Source of the DNA: Symbiodinium natans
Taxonomy: Eukaryota; Sar; Dinophyceae; Suessiales; Symbiodiniaceae
Direction of reading: 5' to 3'
Assembly (NCBI GenBank): GCA_905221605.1
Contig: CAJNDS010000879.1
Location: 52,501 to 116,500, forward strand
DNA length: 64,000 bases
In this document: piece after piece, positions 35,991 to 47,095 of the stretch
Layout of the letters: each line of letters starts with the position of its first letter
Numbering within the stretch: position 1 is the first letter of the stretch
The notes under the pieces: generated by a model
The model's database searches: none
What the model was told of the DNA's origin: nothing
The model's input: the letters and a program-made list of their open reading frames with translations, nothing else
Made by a program: the position numbers and the translations under genes

Positions 35991-36716
35991 TATTGCAGTG
36001 AGCATTTGCTTACTTCGTTTCTTTCTGTGTGTGTTGTCTTTATCTTTGTCTTTCCTTCCTTCCTTCCGTCCGTCGTTGTAACCTCTATTTAGCTAGTTTG
36101 TTGGAGAGGGAATGGCTTTGTACCACAACGCTGAAAGGAAGCCGCGCCGGAAGGATTCAGGCTGGCAGAAGCACATGCTGCAAAACGTCAGCATGAAGCT
36201 TCGTCGGGGCACGCCCTCGTCATCAGCGCCAGGATTTGCTGGAGCTGCCCGGCCGAGGGTGCAGTACCCCATCTCGGAGAGGAACACACCATTTAAACAT
36301 GTACAAACAGGCACAAACATGTCCACTGCAATCCGTGTCTGCGGATTCACCATGCCGGCACGTTCACCAAAAATCTGATGCCCCACTGCTGGCAACAACA
36401 AGTCATAGTCAGTCAGCCACTGACATTTGTGGGAAAGATGGTATTGCAAGCTACTGTATTCGGGCGCTTGCATCAGTCCTGGATGCGATGCTATCATCCC
36501 GGTAGAACCCTTTCATGCGACCAGCCAAGCAGACAAGCCACACTGCAGGGTCACAACTTCGGGATACGAGCGAAACTCTTGAAACACCCAAGCAGCTGCA
36601 GCACACTGTACCATGCCATCTGGGTGCAGCACGTCAGAACTTGCCCGAGGCCGCTCAAAATGCCAATGGTAGGCTGGTCTCCACTTGTGGACCTGGGGCT
36701 TAAGCCTCAATCAATC

Positions 36717-37900
36717 TTAAGCTACAGCCTCAAACGCATGAAGCCTTCTTGTTGTGCTATCCAGGGTATTCCGTTTTGTCGGCTGTCCCGGTATGTCATG
36801 CAATTGCTTTGAGTCCATGACAGGACTCGGATTTGGGCTTGAGTCAGATGTAGGCTCCAGTGAGAGTCCAATAAAGTGAGGAATTTCTGCCATTTGTTTT
36901 GGGAGCCAGTGCGCAAAAACAGAAACAAGATGAGTCACTGTGTCTGCCAGGTCTTCGACTTTGGTTTGTATTGCTTTTGGCAAGGGAGTTGGGCCATCCT
37001 CCCTCAATCCTGAGGTTTCCATCTGGGCCCGCTGCAGTGACCGCAGCATGACTTTGTCAAACAGATCTGACTCCGCCTGCCAAGGAACGAAGCGTGGAAG
37101 GCAACAGTTCAGCTCTTCGTAGTTTTTTCATAATTCTTCCCTCTCCTTCGGCTCTGCCCGCGTCAGGACTACCTGGCAAAAGCTGACATGAGCTGACAAG
37201 GAGGTGCATTTTACAAGAGAACTGAAGTGGCAGGGCGCGCCAGCACATTCCCATGTGTCTGCCTGTAGGCACACCCCAGCACCTGGTGCGTTGTGATACG
37301 TGGTCTGACTGTATTGTGTTGTGCTTTGTTGTGCACGGTGCCGTCAGCTGATTGCTGATGCTCATTCCAAGATTCCATTCAACTCACGGGTTTCCTTCGT
37401 GCGACATTGGTTCTCAAAGGCCGCGAGCAGCTCTCTACCTTCTGAGGCGCAGCATCGTGGTAAAAGCCGTTGCGGTCTGTGAGCAAAGCACGGCCTCAAG
37501 CCAAAACTACATGCGGCAAAACTACTTACAGTAATCCATATGTAACCACAGGATGCCGCGTGCCTTCATTGCGGTGAACGACCACCACAAGATCTGGCCT
37601 TGTGTGGGGGTCTCCTTCTGTACCCTGGTCTGAGACACTTCCGCTCATCTCTCTTGTGTTTTCCCAGCAGCATGAGAGACCTAGCATGCGCAGGATCCAT
37701 GTGTCCATATCTTGTGAGATCGGGGACGGTGTGGCGGGCTTCTCTGAAGTGCAGGGCAAACTCGGGGCCGTGTGGGCAGCTCGTCTGAAGTCTGAAACAT
37801 GGATTCTGCAACTCCAATCACCACAACCCTGGCTTTGGACAAGCTGCTTTCCAGGCAAGGAGGCAAATCCGCGGAGCTCTGCCTTTTGTAGCAGTCGCTC
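36717..37900 (-). CDS. Uncharacterised protein, two exon groups
   Basis: The first exon candidate, 37900-37530, starts after a tgcAG acceptor (ERLLQKAELRGFASLPGKQ), reads through SEKPATPSPISQDMDTWILR, and ends at a consensus GTAAGT donor after VVTYGL. The second runs from about 37110 to 36720 with NYEELNCCLPRFVPWQ, ESDLFDKVMLRSLQRAQMET and TKVEDLADTVTHLVSVFAHW, then a Ser/Pro tail. The composition is convincingly protein-like, with a probable helical segment around KVEDLADTVTHL. No known family is recognised. The phase between the two groups is not closed, so at least one exon is missing. Their shared orientation and spacing suggest one gene. Confidence 0.45.
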
Positions 37901-38851
37901 CTGCACCTGGACACTGTCAGCTTACGACGCCACAGACCCCAAGAAAGTGCGAGAAAATGACTTGGACTGGCTGCTTGCTTTTGGCAATTTCTGCTTTGAC
38001 ATGTTTTCTTTTTTTGGGGGGAGGCCTTCCATGGAATTACCGCTTATCACTCTGTGGAGGTTTTCGGTGCGCGGACTGTCTGGCTTCCTGTGGCCGCATG
38101 GCAAAACCTTAACTTATCCCACCCGCGGACCTCGGGACCCGCGATGGACCCCAAGACCAAGACCATCTGCACCGGGGGAGGCTGAGGTGGTGTGCGCTAG
38201 CGTCATTTGACAGGAGACCTCTGCGTCCTTTTTTCTTTGCATATGAAACCCCTACTATATACCCCCATATTCGCACAGGAATCTGTCCTTGAAGCGTGAA
38301 TAAGGAGGCTGTATTTCTCCTAACTTAGTGAAGGATGACTTCTGCAAAACGTATATGTTTCCTCCAACGGCATGTACATGCGCCTCCATTTCCTCCATAT
38401 GCTGGCCGGAAACTACTTCCTGTCTTCGATTTTCAGAAGAAAACCTCTACTTCCTCCGCTGTCAAAGATGCAAGCTTCTGTTTCCTCTATAGTTGTTGTC
38501 CAAAATTGTCTATGTTTCATTGGGAATACCTGGACTTCAGTAGCGAGCCCTCCGTTGCTTCTAAGCTTTGTATTCTCGGCTCTTTGAAGCACCAACCTTA
38601 ATTCCTGTATACCTGAACAAGTAAACATGCTTTTCCTTTTGCCTGTTTAAGATTTATAGATGCTGTTTCAATTCAAACCCAGTTTTCGACTTTTCGGGGT
38701 TTTTGGGCGCTCTCCGTTTGCAGCCGCGTTCGCAATCACGGTGGGCTGCTCCGGAGGTTCCACTGAGGTATGCATAATGAACTATAGAAATGTTGCAGTT
38801 CGGTCGTTTTGCTCTTGCAGTCCTTCTTTCGAGCCTTCCACTTGGTAAATC

Positions 38852-38870
38852 AACCCCCCCCCCCCCCCCC
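38852..38870. repeat. Poly-C tract
   Basis: Uninterrupted C run of about 18. Confidence 0.9.
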
Positions 38871-38950
38871 AACAAAAAGGTAGACACATGAATAGGGGCC
38901 AGGAGATGGAAGAGAATTTAAAGACAGAAAGCTGACGACGAGGAGTCGTG

Positions 38951-39283
38951 TCAGTTTCCCAAGTGGCCACCCTTAGATGAACACACTGACAGACAAGCTG
39001 TGACCGCCAATTCTGAGCCCTTCACGCTACTGTACGGAAAAATGTCCGAGAGCACAGGACCTTGCTGCAAAACAGTGCTTGGTGTCAGCCATCGAATATG
39101 CGGAATTCTGCACATTGCTCCAGGCACACCACTCAGGTCGTTGATCTCCTGCAGCTTTAAGCTGCAGACCTGGACTTGCCCATGACTCAGCAAGTGCTTT
39201 GTGTCTAGCAATGTCAAGCCCTCTACAAGCCGTTTTGCGCTGGCCAATTCGAATCTTTTCAAGTCGCGACTTGATGCTGACCC
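38951..39283 (-). CDS. Uncharacterised exon
   Basis: After an AG acceptor near 39284 the minus frame reads SRDLKRFELASAKRLVEGL, TLLDTKHLLSHGQVQV, CSLKLQEINDLSGVPGAM and on to about 38951. The amphipathic Leu/Lys pattern and balanced composition over about 100 codons are good evidence of coding, stronger than for most unidentified frames here. No ATG opens the frame, so it is read as an internal exon. Function unknown. Confidence 0.42.
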   Translation of the reverse strand, partial: GSASSRDLKRFELASAKRLVEGLTLLDTKHLLSHGQVQVCSLKLQEINDLSGVPGAMCRIPHIRWLTPSTVLQQGPVLSDIFPYSSVKGSELAVTACLSVCSSKGGHLGN

Positions 39284-39721
39284 CTCATTACCTCCCTAAA
39301 TCTTGGCGGCGCCACCAACACTTCCAGCTTCTCCGCCCTGGTTCACACTGCGCGATGTCACGCATGACAATTCCACAGACAGATGTTGGACAAAGAATGA
39401 GCATGACTACAGTACCTACCCACTTGCTGCTCACACTTGGTTACAAGATGTTACAAGATATCCACCCCAAGCTGGCAAACATGGCATCACGGCACACTGA
39501 TTGAGCGCTGTGAGGAAACCACAGCAAGCAAGCCTCTGCTCCACTTTATCCCGGCGTAGGAAGAACATCCCATCGCTCCTCAAGCATTCAACAAGCTGCG
39601 CATTTTGCACAAGCGATCACACCACACATGCGTTGTCATTGTTTGTGGTGTGCATTCTTGGCGATTCTTGCCCTCTTCCCCATCTACCCCCACCCCTTCC
39701 TAGCCTCCACTCGCCGGGTAA

Positions 39722-40230
39722 GGGGTGTAACAGAAACCAAAAGGGGCTGTAACGGAAACCAACCCGAAAACACAACAGAAACCAAGCACAAATGTAACGG
39801 AAAGTATGCCCCAAAACCTGGAAACAATACGCAGGTGTAAGGGAAACCAGACAGACCCGTGACGGAAACCAAACAGAAATGTAACAGAAACCACGGAAAC
39901 TAAACCCTCAACCCTAGTCCCTTTTGCATCAGAGGCCTGTCAACCCTAGTCCCTAAACCTAAACTCCACAACCCTCAACACGGAAAACTAAACTCGAAAC
40001 CCTAGACCCTGAACCCCTCAACCCTCAACCCCAATGAGGGCTGGGTAAATCAATCCTTTCTCCGCCTTTCATTTCTCTGTTCGGGCAGTTGGTCTCTGTT
40101 ACGTCCCGCAATTGTTTCCGTGGCGGCCCCAGGTTGGTTTCGGTTGCACCCTCCTGTTGTTTCTGTTTCGGTTTTGGGAGATAGTTTCAAGTTTCCGTTA
40201 CAGCCCGCCAGTTTCCGCAACAGACTTTAC
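39722..40230. repeat. Inverted GTAACGGAAACC arrays flanking telomere-like sequence
   Basis: 39722-39900 holds seven or more degenerate units of the form TGTAACGGAAACCAAA. 40085-40230 holds the same motif inverted (TTTCCGTTACAG, TTTCGGTT). Between them, about 39905-40030 is rich in AACCCTA, CCCTAAACC and ACCCTCAACCC, a decayed relative of the (CCCTAAA)n telomere strand. Confidence 0.75.
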
Positions 40231-41486
40231 TCTGGAAAAGGGCGGATTCTTCCGTACATTGAATCACGTAAAGTCCACTCGCCCCCCGAACTCTCACCAG
40301 AGAAGGGGCGCTGGGGCCCAACTGTGGCTATCGGTAGCCCATGGTAGCCCTAATTGCTCCGGTCCTGAAGCCCAGGGCCTGGTCACATTCGCGGCAGACC
40401 ACGCGGCCGGCAGCCTATTTTCTTTGGTTGATCTATTGACACATTGCAAAATATTGCAAATGGCTGGTATGTTCGGTCGACCGGCCTCTCCTCCACCCAG
40501 GTGTAAGCTCCGAAACCTACAGCCATCTGCAACCCATGGTTGGACAAGATGCAAGAGTCCGATCCAAATTGGCTTTCTAGACTGCAGCATCCACCAACGA
40601 CCACTGGCTTTCAGGAGCAGGGTCGGTGCAGTGAGCATTTCGTATCAGTCATGGAATATCTGCTGTCCAACACAGTGTATCTGGCGGTCACCTCTGGGCC
40701 ACAGCATCTGAGCTCCCAACACAAAGGAATCCTCTCTAGAATCCACGTAACCGTCAGACCTGCAAGAGGTCTTTTCCAGACTCAGCAGGGGAAGGAAAGT
40801 CTAGCTTTGCTCGGCTGTGATCTTGGGTCATAACGTGGCGATGCATGTCCCGCAGAGGCACCTACAAGCTGAATGAGGCTTGGTGCTGTGCTCGAGATCT
40901 TCTTCTCCAAATGGGGTGTCTATGCTACCAGCATCTTGGAGGAGAAGTTTTAGTTATTCAGTTGGTCGCGGGCATTGCAGCTAACGATTCACTGACTCCG
41001 CCCCACCCCCTAGCAGGCCTGAAGCGTAACGGCATCTCCTGTGTTGACAAAACTTGCAGATCGCTCGGCTCACGATGTTCTTGGCCACACTTTAGCCACC
41101 CTGCAAAATTGATGTGACTTCCATCTGGGCTGTCGATCCTTTGGTGCACGCTTCGTCCTCGCAGAGGCGGAGGATGTCTCGCTGCAAAGCAAATGAGCCA
41201 CCCCCGAGCATTCGCCATGCGCCACATATGCTTTCCATTTCATCGATAACTTGTCAGTCCTGGGACTCCTTTCCGCATCTGAGACAGGCGCATCCTGGGA
41301 GACGATTGTTTGCAGCTTCTAGGCCTCTAGGCACCTAACTTCAAGATTCTTCAAGTTTGGGCCAGATTAGCTGAGTTGCTCCCTGGACCTGTCGGCTAAT
41401 GCCTGCACTGAAAAACTGCACCGTGCAAAACGCCTCCTTCAATTGCTTCTTTATGTATCTTCAGGCCTGTGCCAGCTCCCAAGCCC

Positions 41487-42322
41487 TCATCGGGCGCCAC
41501 CCTGATCACAATCAACGTTCGCCAAGCAAGCTACACAAGAGAGGTTACGAATCATTGTATTGGAGGGCTTCAAGGCGCACAAATCGAAGCTTCCGCTGCT
41601 GGGCCCCGGGTTTGGCAAAGGCCAGGGATCGGCGGGCATAGAGGAACCACCTGCCAAGGTTGCGAAGCGACTGAGGCGAGTTCCGAAGTCTGTGGAAGGC
41701 CCGGCCTCATACGCCGCGCAGTCCAGCCTGACACAAGGCTTCTGGACAAAAACACAGGAGGTATCGCATGGCATCACATCAGGCAGACGCACGCAGGAAG
41801 CCCGCGAGCCTTGCCAAATGCTGCAAAGTCCATTTGTTTCCAAAGTGTTCGCTCGGATGGCATGGTGCCCACAAACCTCCTGAAATTAGTCTTGGGCTGG
41901 GAACTTGCATGGATGTACCCAAATGAACAAGCACCCTCGCGCAAGCAAATCAGCCCCTCTCGTTGGTAAGAGAAACTATGGTTCAGCCTAACTCTAGACG
42001 CGAGTCTTTTCGTTGATTTGCAGAAATTGCCGGGTTTGCCACCTATCAGGCCAAGCTGTGCTTCAGGCTCTGTAAGCCGCCTAAGCTGCACACTTCGTGA
42101 CTTCGTGGCATTGATGTGTAGTCCATGCGCAAGCGCGTGCAGACAAGAAATACTCTTGTGGGTCCCGGGTTTTTGCCAGAGCCATTGTTTGACGTCGGTG
42201 ATGTCTTCTCGCAGCACGAATTCGTCAGACCGCCAATCTGTACAGCTGGTCACCATTGGAGTAGGATGCGAAATACGTATCAATAAGTTACATGAAAAGC
42301 CTCTGCTTATAAGGCTTAGCAT
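41487..42322 (-). CDS. Uncharacterised frames, possibly decayed reverse transcriptase
   Basis: The minus frame 42322-41774 contains SDEFVLREDITDVKQWLWQK then ISCLHALAHGLHINATKSRS and TEPEAQLGLIGGKPGNFC. The order 'D-x-FVL ... L..A..GL.IN.TKS' resembles the catalytic YADD region and the following helix of non-LTR reverse transcriptases, but the YADD tetrad itself reads RSDE and the intervening spacing is short. An overlapping frame, 41843-41487, is Pro/Ser-rich with several Cys. Either an uncharacterised host gene or a degraded LINE remnant is possible. No terminal repeats or poly-A tail were found. Confidence 0.3.
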
Positions 42323-42399
42323 CTGAAGCGGAGGCTTCCAGGAGCTGACTTGGTCAGCGATCAGCTAAGCTGAGGTGGGTCACCTGAGCGGCTTAGAAA

Positions 42400-45300
42400 C
42401 ATGTAAAGCGTCCCATCCCCCAACCACACCACAGGGGGTGGGTTTGGGTGCCATGTGGGGGGCGGGGGGGGGGGGGACCGGGCGCGCCTTGATCATACAT
42501 GTCCCTCAGGCTCTGACTCTGAACAGAGCTGGCGGAGGCAGGTCTTGGGCTTTTCCTTCCACATCCCATGCTGTGCAACTGTAAGATGCTGTCCGGCACT
42601 GCGCCCATCACGGCGGCCTTCGCCGGCGGGGCCGTGCCGCTGCCTCAGCCGCGGCCACAGCCATGGCCTCAAGATGCAGTGGCTGGGGTGCAAGTCAGGT
42701 GTCCCATCTGAGACAAGACTTGGCCCAAAACTGCTGACAGCTCAGCAGCCTGTAAGCATGCGCTGCTCTGCGCTGTTCACTGTTCGAGTGCCGTCCGAAA
42801 TGCATGGGATGTGTCGCCAGCCTCGCGGTTGGCACGCTCGACCACCTCAGACCCAGAATCTAGGCATGGAGTATCATGATCTGCCGGCTATGGGAAATAC
42901 TTCAAAATGCCTATAGAACACTGCCAAGTGCCGACACGGACTGGACTAAATTAGGGTCCTTCCTAAGGCCCTGAGCACACCGTAGAAGACATGACAGAGT
43001 GGACCCTGCTTGCATGAGTGTCTCGTCATCCTCTGCACCTCCTCTGCATTCCCATGCCTTTGGCTGCTGCTAGTGTGTGCTACGAGTAACTCTGACCCGG
43101 TTTCTTCCACTCCTTTGTGACATATGGCGTCAAACAGGTACCCGTAGGATCTGCTAAGTTATGCTTTGAATTATGCTGCAGGATGATGGAAGTTGAGTTG
43201 AAATGGGGAAGGAACATGGAAATTTGACGGGGATGGAACCTTGCCGGATCGGAAAAAATCTGGAGGCCTAACCTCAGGAGGCCGGTGCTTCCGGTTCAGC
43301 AGGAAGTGCAGCGCCTCGGGAGCCAGTGCACTGGCAGACTGACTCTGGCAAAGAGATTCCCACATGATTCACGCCCGTGCCCGAAAAGACGCATTCAACC
43401 AATGGCAATGGGCAATCAGATGGCACTTAACTTCACTTACGTGCCTTACGTATCACATCTCGAAATTCTGTGCGGCGCTCCTTAGGATCCTTGTGGATGC
43501 CGCTCATCTCCTAAGAGCAAAATGCTTGCACAGCTCGCACAGCGCCCTTTCGTTCCATGGCGACGTCAAACTGAGCACGCTTCCAACGTGGAACTGGCAT
43601 CGAGCGGGCGCATCTGAGCATACGAGAAGCAAGGCGCGGCTCACTTTGTAGTCCCTTGCCATGACAGAATGAGACTGGCTATGACTGGCTACACCGGCTA
43701 CATTCTACAACTCCAGGACACTACAGTCACTACACGGCGGCCGCACACTCAAGGGATCCAAACTCTTTCACAATCCCTTAATCTTATCCTTGTATGGCCC
43801 CTATAAGGGCATCGTGAAAACGGGACCCCAGGGCACAACCTTACATTTTACATTACAACATATTACAACCTTACGGGTCCAAGGGAGTCTCTTGATAAGC
43901 GGCGCAAAGAGGCTATGGGCTGCCGGCCGCAGGGAGTTTCTGGAACCAGTGTCAACAAGCGTACCAGTGAGATGTCTGCTTGTGACGTGTATTTTGTATT
44001 TCGTTGTTCTTCTGAAGGCGTGCATGCCAGTACAGTTGTTGATTTGGGGGCTTGGGCCGGCCTGGGATTGTGTGAGAAGACATAGGGAATCAGGGATTCA
44101 GTGGAGGTGAAGCACTGCGAAGCTCAGCATCCTCGTGTTCAAAAAGTTTTTAGCAGGGCACCTGCCTGAGCACGATCGGGAAGAATCGGTGAAGAAAACA
44201 AAGCTGTTTGGCGGCTATACGCTAGAACTCCTGCGTCAATCCTTGATCGGACCTTTCCAAAAATATTCTCACCACACAGAGTTGTTCCCTCTTTAGTGCG
44301 GGGGGCACTCTACAAAGATTGCTGCGAAGAAGGGCGCGGCTGACGGCGAGACTGTCTTACAATGTTGCAGAGATGATCTGTCGAGTGGCGCGGAACAGCA
44401 GGCGACCCTTCTCGCCACAGCCCACCGCTTCACGGACGCGCCGCAGCAAGACCTGGAGGCCCCTTTTGCATGTCTAACTGAAAGCCGCCAAGGCAGATCA
44501 AGTCCTTCAAAAACAAACGCCTCAACAGTCGGCCTCAACAGTCGTGGAGGTGGAGGCTTGGAGCTCGAGCAAGTTGCCAGTATCGGCCTCGCTATGCCAT
44601 GTGGTTTCCTCGATCCACACTGGAGCGTTCCTCAGCTCCCCGCCTGGGTGCCATCGTGCGCAAAGTACAAAACCCTGCTGTTCAGGATCATCATCAGCGG
44701 CGGATCATGAAGGAAGCCAACACTTTGCACTGCGCATACCAACAACGTAGGATTTCAAGAGTCGCCTCTCGTGTGTCTTTCCTGACTGCTACATCCACTG
44801 CTATGCTGTCGAGGTGCTTCGGCAGATTCAACACAACACATCGCAAGCTAGCGCAAACTGAGTAAAACAATAGTTTAAAAGTCCAGCTCGGGAGGTTGCA
44901 ACAGACATGCTTGACCTAGACTCCCTAGACTCCATGCCCACTTCCCATGGTGGCCTGATGCACACGGATAAGGGCAGGTTTGGCCTCAGCACAATGCATT
45001 TGTCAATGCCCTCGCGCCTGCTTCATTTGATGCTTGCGAACTTCACGCACTGATTAGGTTGCCCTGCGAACGAGTACAAGAAGGTATCGGATACCAACAC
45101 GTGCCAGCACAGCATTCTGGCTTTCATGACACGATGACGGTCCAGCGCTGCACGTGACTAAATATGTTTTCATGCCTCCAACAGCACTCGGATCCCACAC
45201 CAGTTGGCGCCCCATGCCCTATGATTCGAACTGCCTTTGAGGAGGAACCGCAACGGCCGCAATGGCCCAACGATCGGCAATTTCGCAGCTCTAGAAGATG

Positions 45301-45750
45301 GTGGAGGGCTCAGTTTCGACTCTCGACACCGCCTCCCTCAGCCATTTGCGATTGCGTGCCGCATATAAGTCGCACTATATAGCAGCAATGGTGCAACACT
45401 TCTCTTGCACAGAAAAGGAAGTGACGATGAGGCCGCAACTGGGGCACAGAGCGCTGCATGGGCCTGATGACGACTTCACGCAGCAGAAGTCCAGTGCAAA
45501 CCAGTGCTGCTGCAATTTCTGACAGCCACGTGCAGGGATCGGGCAGCTTGGGCAAGCTCCCATCACGAACGACCTCGGCACCAAGCACATATCAAGCACA
45601 TACCACTGCATGCGCATTGCCCTTGCAAGTAGGACTATGGCTTATAATTAACGTGGCTATATGTGGCTATCGTGGCAGAAGTGGGTAACAGTCGCCGGCA
45701 CAAGCAGGGCAAGACAGGAGACTTGCAGCTGTCAAGTTCCAATAACAAAT
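42400..45750. other. No secure gene
   Basis: G tract at about 42458-42476. Weak minus frames at 44.3-44.5 kb (EAFVFEGLDLPWRLSVRHAK) and 45.3-45.6 kb. No domain or splice structure can be defended. Confidence 0.4.
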
Positions 45751-45778
45751 TCAAAGGGGTGTTGGCAGGCCATGTTGC

Positions 45779-45787
45779 ACACACGCA

Positions 45788-45819
<32 letters not shown>

Positions 45820-45930
45820 CACACACTCACTCACTCACTCACTCACTCACGCACCCACGCACGCACGCACGCACGCACGCACGCACCCACGCATGCACGC
45901 ACGCACGCACGCACGCAAAAAAAAAAAAAA
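45779..45930. repeat. CACG/CACT compound microsatellite with poly-A
   Basis: (ACGC)n, (AC)n, (ACTC)n and again (ACGC)n runs, ending in A14-15. Confidence 0.95.
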
Positions 45931-45988
45931 AGTTTCGCCCATTCCAAGACCCAGCCTCATAGGTTCATGTTCGGTCATTTTCGGAGTT

Positions 45989-46333
45989 CTATCTTTCCGG
46001 TTTTGCCCGGCCAGCGTATTCTTGATCAGGGCCTGCGTTTTGTAGAGCCTTTAGACTGAAAGCAACAGTATGTGATGACTGGAAATGACGAAGCTTATCT
46101 GACTCATCGTCTGGACTGGTCTGCGCCTGCTCGCCAGGAACTGACATAGTAGGACAAAGAATTCGTCGGCGGTGGGGCCTGCCATGCCCACTGCTTGCCA
46201 TCTTCATCTTATACTGTACGATTGGCTTATACTTGCATAATGCGAAATCAAATCGCACAGCCCTCCTCTTCGATCTCGCCACTCTCCATTCCTTGCAGTC
46301 GCCTAACTTGTGCTCAGAGCAGGTCTTGCACAC
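45989..46333 (-). CDS. Uncharacterised short protein or exon
   Basis: The minus frame reads MASSGHGRPHRRRILCP, MSVPGEQAQTSPDDESDKL and HFQSSHTVAFSLKALQNAG, ending in a basic KPER tail. Composition is balanced and hydrophilic, with an acidic DDESD patch. An internal ATG starts the most protein-like part. It lies next to a CACG/ACTC microsatellite and downstream of the methyltransferase on the same strand. No domain recognised. Confidence 0.35.
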   Translation of the reverse strand: MCKTCSEHKLGDCKEWRVARSKRRAVRFDFALCKYKPIVQYKMKMASSGHGRPHRRRILCPTMSVPGEQAQTSPDDESDKLRHFQSSHTVAFSLKALQNAGPDQEYAGRAKPER

Positions 46334-47095
46334 GCGTTGCGCTGCGGGTGCTATAAGGCCAAGAACGAAACACTTTGCAGCATACTCTGGGCTGCAGGCC
46401 TTCCATAGACTTCGTCACCCACTGCACTCAGGGCGGGGGGGCGGGGGTGGGGCAGTTGCCACCAACACCCCTGAAAACCCCTGAGCCAGGGTGGGCTGCC
46501 AGGGTCGGATGGAAGCATGGATGGGGGGGCAACACTGGCAACTAGACCGCTGCACCACTCCACATCAGCTTCAGGAATTTGGTGGCTGGCTCAAATCGTG
46601 TTAACCACCGAAACTTCTTTCACATCCTGGTGCACATGTTCTGCCGAATATGTAATGTTGAGAACGATCAATCAAAACCGAATAAACTCTTAAAGCAATC
46701 ACAAGCGGAAGGCTCATCAAGCAAGATTGTGCGACAGCGGTCTTGTCACGCCAAATGATCAGGTGCATCTCAACGGCCGCGGCCTACAAGCCCAGAACAT
46801 CTCGAGCATTCTCGAAGCATGGCGCCCAAAGTCCCATGCAGTATGGAGCTGTGCTCGTCCTCAACTGGTACACTTTTGTACACTGCATCTCTCTCGCGTT
46901 GACGATTTCGCGAAGCTGCGTGAGCTCAGCTCTTCCCGGATGGGGCCCGCGGCTTCTTGTCCAGGACGCTGTCAAGCCTCGTCTCACCGACATCATGAAA
47001 ATCTGGAAAGAACCGCCTGGTTGTCACTCCTTGTGGTGGGGGCACAGTTTTCCAGAACTCCATCCGACTGATCACGACTGCTCCCCAACCACAGG

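Noticed and set aside
40112-40711. 199-codon plus frame
   Set aside because: Starts within the inverted GGAAACC repeat array and has no recognisable domain.
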